From DASSSY01 sp035708205 (GTDB lineage: Bacteria; Bacteroidota; Bacteroidia; Chitinophagales; Chitinophagaceae): a stretch of 64,000 nucleotides of DNA. Made by a program: the position numbers and the translations under genes. Location: the NCBI GenBank assembly GCA_035708205.1, contig DASSSY010000007.1:297024-361023 (forward strand). The letters are read 5' to 3'. Positions within the stretch are counted from its first letter, which is position 1. Each line of letters begins with the position of its first letter. The notes beneath the pieces are model-generated. The model was not told the DNA's origin, made no database searches, and saw only the letters and a program-made list of their open reading frames with translations. Below, one piece after another: positions 59,509 through 64,000 of this stretch.

Positions 59509-60432
59509 ATGCACGCTCCCGCTATCCCTTTTATTGCCCGGCATCCGCTGTACACGCATCCTTTACCCGAAGGTCACCGTTTCCCGATGCTGAAATACGA
59601 ATTGCTGCCGGAACAGCTATTGCTGGAGGGCGTGGTGTCGGCGCGTGATTTCTTCAGCCCGGAGGTCCTGGACCGCCGGTGCCTGGCCGGCAGCCACCGG
59701 GCGGAATATACCGGCAGGCTATTTTCATTATCCTTAAGCCGGCAGGAGGCCCGGCGTATCGGCTTCCCGCTGAGCCCTCAGCTGTTGGAGCGGGAATTGC
59801 GCATCGCGCAAGGCACGGTCGATGCCGCCAGGGCGGCTATCCTTTGCGGTATCGGGTTCAACATCGCCGGCGGTACTCATCATGCCGGTGCTGGCTGGGG
59901 CGAAGGGTTTTGCCTGCTGAACGACCAGGCTATTGCCGCCAACTGCCTGCTCCGGGACACGGGCATTCAAAAGGTCCTGATCATCGACCTGGACGTCCAC
60001 CAGGGCAACGGCACGGCCGATATTTTTAAAGAAGAGCCCCGGGTGTTCACCTTTTCGATGCACGGCCGGAATAATTTCCCTTTTAAAAAAGAAACTTCCG
60101 ACTGGGACATTGGCCTGCCGGACGGTATCCAGGGCGACGGCTACCTGGAGCTCCTTGCCGACGCCCTGGAAAAGCTTTTTGTACGGGTACGGGCCGAATT
60201 CGTATTTTTCCAGGCCGGAGTGGATGTCCTGGCCTCGGATAAGATGGGCAAGCTCCGGTTAAGCATAGAAGATTGCCGGCAGCGCGACATCCTGGTCTTT
60301 GAATTCTGCCGGCAGCATCGCCTGCCGGTACAGGTCAGCATGGGCGGCGGCTATTCCCCGCGCATTAAAGACATTGTTGACGCGCATTGCCATACTTACA
60401 AGGAAGGGATCTCAAGGCTGTTGAAAACTTAA
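59509..60432 (+). CDS. histone-deacetylase-family (acetoin utilization-like) protein
   Basis: 307 residues, started at ATG 59509 (MHAPAIPFIARHPLYTHPLPEGHRFP), the typical N-terminus; an in-frame Met 39 bp upstream is less likely. Motifs: GGTHHAGAGWGEGFCLLND (catalytic His pair), IIDLDVHQGNGTADIF (metal Asp and His), then the last metal Asp in FFQAGVDVLASDKMG. A zinc or iron-dependent deacetylase of unknown substrate. All catalytic residues are present. Monocistronic by position. Confidence 0.9.
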   Translation: MHAPAIPFIARHPLYTHPLPEGHRFPMLKYELLPEQLLLEGVVSARDFFSPEVLDRRCLAGSHRAEYTGRLFSLSLSRQEARRIGFPLSPQLLERELRIAQGTVDAARAAILCGIGFNIAGGTHHAGAGWGEGFCLLNDQAIAANCLLRDTGIQKVLIIDLDVHQGNGTADIFKEEPRVFTFSMHGRNNFPFKKETSDWDIGLPDGIQGDGYLELLADALEKLFVRVRAEFVFFQAGVDVLASDKMGKLRLSIEDCRQRDILVFEFCRQHRLPVQVSMGGGYSPRIKDIVDAHCHTYKEGISRLLKT

Positions 60433-60519
60433 GGTTCCTGCCTTTCATAAAATGGCCTTCAGCCCACCGGGTACTTACCGGCATTTTGTCAGAAAGCCTT
60501 ACGTCTTCTCCACATTAAT

Positions 60520-60551
60520 CGGCTTGTCCGGGCCGCGGCCCGGACAAGCCG
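60520..60551. repeat. perfect 32-bp palindrome
   Basis: CGGCTTGTCCGGGCCG is followed at once by its exact reverse complement, with no spacer. The two arms share 16 bp and no further pairing outside. It is GC-rich, and lies 88 bp after the HDAC-like gene stop. Confidence 0.85.
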
Positions 60552-60629
60552 TGGTATCTGCCGGCAGGCGGAACATTTTGTTTTGGATAGGGCGTGCCCT
60601 CCGGACCGCGCTATCCGCTTCTATTCCTC

Positions 60630-60660
60630 GCAGCGCTTTTATGATACTAAAAAGCGCTGC
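60630..60660. repeat. 11-bp hairpin
   Basis: GCAGCGCTTTT (60630-60640) and AAAAGCGCTGC (60650-60660) pair perfectly over a 9-nt loop. Confidence 0.6.
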
Positions 60661-60832
60661 TGCGGGATATCCGCTTCTATCGCTCACGCAATGTCCCGCA
60701 CCAAATGACAGGTCAATGAACAGCAAACCGGTTTTCACGGCTGACTTCCGGCTATCGGGATTTCCTAAATTTTTACCGCTTCCCATTGGGCTCAAATCAC
60801 TAGAAAACAACATAAATACATAATTATAAAGC

Positions 60833-61528
60833 TCAGGCCCAGAAATAAATGCTCAATATCGCCCCTAATACAACCAGGCTTCTTGTAAAGCAAATTGTTT
60901 TCCGGCCTAATCTTTTCAAATGCGTTCTTAAACTAAGGTTTTTTCTTTCTATATGGTTGGTACCATATCGTGACACCCGATGCACAGCACTTTCAATAAG
61001 GCTTTTATAGTGCTTCAGGCCATCCGTATATATTTTATACGCCTCTGATAACTTTAATGTTGACAGCACCCTGTTTAGGGTTTTATTTGTTCTTGTCCCG
61101 GTAGCAAAACTTACCACCGCCCTGCTCTTCCGCTCCAAAGCATAGACAACCCATATTCGCCTGCTTTTTTGTTTGATAAAGGTACAAAGCTCATCCACTT
61201 CGTATGTTTTACCTTTACGGATAACCGGTTTCGAAAGATCCCGGGCAATAGCCATTATCCTTTTTAATAAGGTCGTTGTGGAAATATGCAATACCCGCGC
61301 CGTACTCCTGATCCCTAAACCTTCTTTTGTCAATTGGATAATATATGAATTGACACCCTCCTGATAAGCACTATAAGTGTAATAATCTATAAATCTTTTC
61401 TTACAATACTTACATAGATATTGTTGTTTCCCGGTTTTTGTATGCCCGTTTTTAACAATTCCAGAGCTCTTGCAATAAGGGCATAACCTAACATCACTAA
61501 CTCTGATACACGAGATGGCTGTATTCAT
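60833..61528 (-). mobile_element. IS1-family transposase and element
   Basis: The 231-residue single-frame transposase begins with a zinc-ribbon (CPYCKSSGIVKNGHTKTGKQQYLCKYC), then HTH (GLGIRSTARVLHISTTTLLKRI) and the IS1 catalytic core: YEVDELCTFI (first Asp), YTDGLKHYKSLI (second Asp) and NHIERKNLSLRTHLKR (Glu). No -1 frameshift is needed, unlike classical IS1. The right-hand end is probably the CATTACC at 61673, since GGTAATG resembles IS1 ends; no matching inverted repeat was found at the left end, near 60790, so that end is unresolved. Confidence 0.8.
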
Positions 61529-61673
61529 CTTTTCAGGCGGTTTTAAGCCTTAAAAATAATCAATGCAAGTCATTGTTCCATACCTTTAATTTTTTATTTT
61601 CGAGTAATTACATATGATTATCAACGCCTTATATTCAAGATTACCCACCCATCACTAACTCTGATACATTACC
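61482..61673. repeat. tandem unit A (192 bp), 5' end of the IS
   Basis: Contains the first 47 bp of the transposase gene, its upstream region, and the tip ATCACTAACTCTGATACATT then ACC. The same tip sequence without the last bases also occurs inside the transposase gene start (61492-61510). Confidence 0.85.
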
Positions 61674-61864
61674 CATAACCTAACATCACTAACTCTGATA
61701 CACGAGGTGGCTGTATTCATCTTTTCAGGCGGTTTTAGGCCTTAAAAATAATCAATGCAGGCCATTGTCCCATGCCTTTAATTTTTTATTTTCGAGTAAT
61801 TACATGTGATTATCAACTCCTTATATTCAAGATTACCGCTCATCACTAACTCTGATACATTACC
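61674..61864. repeat. tandem unit B (191 bp), solo IS end
   Basis: Repeats unit A with a few substitutions, including the first codons of the transposase, but no downstream transposase. So it is a leftover IS end. Confidence 0.85.
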
Positions 61865-61980
61865 TAATCAATGCAAGCCATTGTTCCATACCTTTAATTT
61901 TTTATTTTCGAGTAATTACATATGATTATCAACGCCTTATATTCAAGATTACCACCCATCACTAACTCCGATACATTACC
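61865..61980. repeat. tandem unit C (116 bp), shorter IS end
   Basis: Repeats the last 116 bp of the unit (from TAATCAATGCAAG to CATTACC), ending at 61980 inside the last codons of the lipoprotein gene. With A and B it fills the gap between the IS and that gene. Confidence 0.85.
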
Positions 61981-62836
61981 TAACACTAAAAGATAAGGTA
62001 TCATTATAATTTATTCTCCGTTTATATTTTTTATCAAAAATGCTTGCTTTTATAACCCATTTAAAATTGCCTTGCTTCTCACATTTCTTTTTAATTATAG
62101 CACGATTACCAAAATTTAATTTCTCAAAATTGTCTTCTTGAAGATTGCTAATTAGTTTTTGTCTTGTACCATTTCTCCAGTCAGTAACGGATAGGTTAAC
62201 TTTCCAGTCAGGCAAAATACCCATAATAAGAATTAATTCAAAAGTATCTCCCTTTTTAAAATTATCTCTGTTATATGCTTCCTGAATGGGAAACCCTCTT
62301 TCTTCTTCAACTTTCTTATTGTCTTTGCTCAATGTACGCCAATAAACTATCGTCCCACCAATTTTATGAAAATAGAAGTTCTTTAACAAACCATTCCTAT
62401 AATAATTAAACTCCATTCCAAACGGATTATCATTTTCAAGAAAACTGGCTTTTCTTTCAATAACTCCATTTTTGAAATACCAAATCCATGTGCTGTCTTT
62501 TACACCATTTTTATTAACGCCTTGGAATTCAATAGATCCATTTCTATAATAGGATTTTTCCCAACCATTTTTTTTCCCATCAATATAACATATATTATTT
62601 TTCAATACACCATCTTGATAAGATTTTGACCAACCGTTTCTTTTACCATCTTTATATTGGATGGAATCTACCGTATCATTACTTTGGCTTGAAATAACAA
62701 ATAGAGAATCTCCTGTAATTTGAAAATTCCTAGCCATTTCATGATCCGAACCTGTGTTTATGCAAGAAGAGTTAAAACTAATAATTACAATTATTAATAT
62801 ATTTTTTAACCCACTTGATAAAATATTACATTTCAT
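61976..62836 (-). CDS. MORN-repeat lipoprotein, C-terminus made by an IS end
   Basis: 286 residues, AT-rich. Lipoprotein signal with Cys25 (IIVIISFNSSC). Residues 60-150 are MORN_2-type repeats of the YwqK kind: YKDGKRNGWSKSYQDG, YIDGKKNGWEKSYYRNG, and WYFKNGVIERKASFLENDNP. The rest has no family. The stop codon falls within repeat unit C, whose tip (GGTAAT on this strand) provides the final TAA, so the natural C-terminus may be truncated. It is 83 bp downstream of the RHS gene. An immunity role is possible, unproven. Confidence 0.75.
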   Translation of the reverse strand: MKCNILSSGLKNILIIVIISFNSSCINTGSDHEMARNFQITGDSLFVISSQSNDTVDSIQYKDGKRNGWSKSYQDGVLKNNICYIDGKKNGWEKSYYRNGSIEFQGVNKNGVKDSTWIWYFKNGVIERKASFLENDNPFGMEFNYYRNGLLKNFYFHKIGGTIVYWRTLSKDNKKVEEERGFPIQEAYNRDNFKKGDTFELILIMGILPDWKVNLSVTDWRNGTRQKLISNLQEDNFEKLNFGNRAIIKKKCEKQGNFKWVIKASIFDKKYKRRINYNDTLSFSVR

Positions 62837-62919
62837 ATTATTAAATTTTAATAAAAAAATATTTGTATAATATATATTTACTTCAATAAATTATAGAAGC
62901 AAATATATCTTATACAACA

Positions 62920-63999
62920 TCATGGGGCTCCAGGATCTTGTTTAAATGAAGCCTGCTTTTCAAGTTTATTGTATGTTCCCTTTCCGTTTACATCATCTAT
63001 ATGTGCACTATCCTCTTTCCTTCCACATGTGGGGCATGTTAATAATTCTGATGAGGTTTTTTCTTTTTCCTCAATCTTATCTGAAGCCATTTCAAAGACT
63101 TTTTCAAGCCCTTTTTGTAATCCACCAAATTCCCCACCTTTCGCTCCAAAATCCGGCATTTCCGGCGATGCTAATTTAAGAAGACCAAACAGGTCATTGG
63201 CAGTTGCCATGTCAATCGAACCCAATATTTTACCATGAAAACCTTTCATACCGGGAGACTCGCTATTATCAGACGCAGATCCATATACAATGACACCCCC
63301 AATAAAATTAGTCATGCTGAATGCCTTACTCCAGCTTTCTATCTTTGTATCGCCACTTTTATTACCCCCGAACCATACGGCATCTCTGGATTTAATACCA
63401 TGGCTATTAAGCAGATAGGACTGGCTTGAAGTATGTTCCTTGCCATTAGCATCTATAGTTTTGTTAATTATGGTATTGTAATCATAATAATAATTTTCAA
63501 AATGGTAGCTGGCATCATCATCCCAAACCCTATGTTGGGCGCCATCCGTCATTAACCTGTTTACCGTAGATAGCCGGATAGTTGATGTGTTATTTCTTTC
63601 ATCCCTTGTAATGGTTAAGATTCTGCCAATATTCCCATTTTCATCACCTTTCCATATTGGGCTTTGGTCAAAAGTAACATAGGGACTAAGAGAATAATTA
63701 AACTCAGGATCTAAGTTTAACCGCTGTGCCGTTCTGGTATCGTATTCCCAGAACCTTGCCGTATTATGGTTTCCAATCCCTGCCCACTCATTGACTTTCT
63801 CCTGCCCGTTAAATCCAAACCGGTACTTATCCTTATCCCCGTCACAGATGGTCACCAATTGGTTGTCCTCTACCCATTCCAATCTGGAGATGCAAGCCTT
63901 ACGCACCCATACCAGGATCTTACCGTTCCATACCACACGGATCGTATTGGTGGTCGGCATGAATGGTATCTTTATCCCACCGGACACCACATTAACAGG
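62920..63999 (-). CDS. C-terminal part of an RHS-repeat protein, cut by the window edge
   Basis: The frame is open to the window end; about 360 residues are visible. RHS-core features: GFNGQEKVNEWAGIGNHNTA, then DTRTAQRLNLDPEF, SLSPYVTFDQSPI and DENG, typical of the end of Bacteroidota RHS cores (YPSYSPYVFANDNP-type). After the core, about 250 residues form a variable C-terminal domain with a final CPTCGRKEDSAHID (CxxC, zinc-like). In RHS polymorphic toxins this part is the toxin. No known toxin fold recognised. Neighbour downstream is a MORN lipoprotein. Confidence 0.8.
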   Translation of the reverse strand, partial: PVNVVSGGIKIPFMPTTNTIRVVWNGKILVWVRKACISRLEWVEDNQLVTICDGDKDKYRFGFNGQEKVNEWAGIGNHNTARFWEYDTRTAQRLNLDPEFNYSLSPYVTFDQSPIWKGDENGNIGRILTITRDERNNTSTIRLSTVNRLMTDGAQHRVWDDDASYHFENYYYDYNTIINKTIDANGKEHTSSQSYLLNSHGIKSRDAVWFGGNKSGDTKIESWSKAFSMTNFIGGVIVYGSASDNSESPGMKGFHGKILGSIDMATANDLFGLLKLASPEMPDFGAKGGEFGGLQKGLEKVFEMASDKIEEKEKTSSELLTCPTCGRKEDSAHIDDVNGKGTYNKLEKQASFKQDPGAP

Positions 64000-64000
64000 C

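Larger units (their letters stand above)
60433..60832. other. intergenic region rich in palindromes
   Basis: About 400 bp with no credible coding frame. It contains a perfect 32-bp palindrome (60520-60551), an 11-bp hairpin (60630-60660) and a further inverted repeat TGCGGGA/TCCCGCA (60661-60699). The string TATCCGCTTCTAT occurs twice (from 60612 and from 60668). Looks like a REP-type mosaic. Confidence 0.5.

Noticed and set aside
60452..60823. 123-codon plus-strand frame in the palindrome region
   Set aside because: Runs through a perfect palindrome and hairpins, and has no protein-like features.
61482..61980. CRISPR-like array
   Set aside because: Repeats are 116-192 bp, contiguous without spacers, and include transposase codons; this is repeated IS-end DNA.

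Overview
The window comes from a member of the Bacteroidota, most likely a Chitinophagaceae/Sphingobacteriia-type bacterium. The reasons are the gliding-associated genes gldC and gldG, a type III glutamine synthetase, an IPExxxVDY-family protein, two outer-membrane beta-barrel receptors with carboxypeptidase-like N-terminal domains, a DUF4292 lipoprotein, a LytS/LytTR pair, and repeated -7 elements of the form TAnnTTTG. Most genes lack a clear Shine-Dalgarno. No rRNA, CRISPR array, prophage or plasmid backbone was seen.

Layout. 1-2,500 is an AT-rich accessory patch: a run of exported proteins on the minus strand (a frameshifted small secreted protein, a CxxC protein, the start of a third) and a frameshifted XRE regulator. 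2,990-30,900 is mostly core chromosome: hppD, pirin, ribD, a YHS lipoprotein, a class A penicillin-binding protein, pgk, gldC-nadA, corA, a two-component pair beside an outer-membrane receptor, a heavy-metal ATPase, a cysteine desulfurase, a PGI/PMI-type isomerase, yraN, an LptF/G permease, tRNA-His, a DUF808 protein, rimO, a small outer-membrane protein, a sugar-phosphate transferase and an oxidoreductase. 30,900-31,850 is a graveyard holding a decayed REP-associated tyrosine transposase (RAYT) and repeats. 31,850-42,170 is core again: prmC, an M1 peptidase, gldG, phhA with a Tyr-rich leader, fabD, parAB and a GHMP kinase. 42,170-44,560 is accessory: a c-type haem lipoprotein, DUF1801, GNAT and a nitrilase stub. 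Then come glnN, an IPExxxVDY protein and icd. 48,980-50,630 is another accessory patch: DinB, a broken reductase and an AT-rich helical protein. After a second receptor come a REP-like cluster, icmF, a nucleotidyltransferase, DUF4292, a VOC protein and an HDAC-like gene. The right end holds a palindrome cluster, an IS1-family element with tandemly repeated ends, a MORN-repeat lipoprotein and the C-terminal part of an RHS protein cut by the window edge.

How genes work together. PhhA (Phe to Tyr) and HppD (4-hydroxyphenylpyruvate to homogentisate) are two steps of aromatic amino-acid metabolism. Both have unusual leaders: phhA is preceded by a 32-codon reading frame with five Tyr codons and then a strong terminator, an attenuator-like arrangement and the best candidate here for an undescribed regulatory element; hppD has a ~200-nt leader with a 27-codon reading frame. 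GldC and GldG belong to gliding motility. ParA and ParB segregate the chromosome. The sugar-phosphate transferase, oxidoreductase, nucleotidyltransferase and heptose-kinase-like GHMP protein fit envelope polysaccharide synthesis. The RHS fragment and the neighbouring lipoprotein may be a polymorphic toxin with a candidate immunity protein, but that is inference only.
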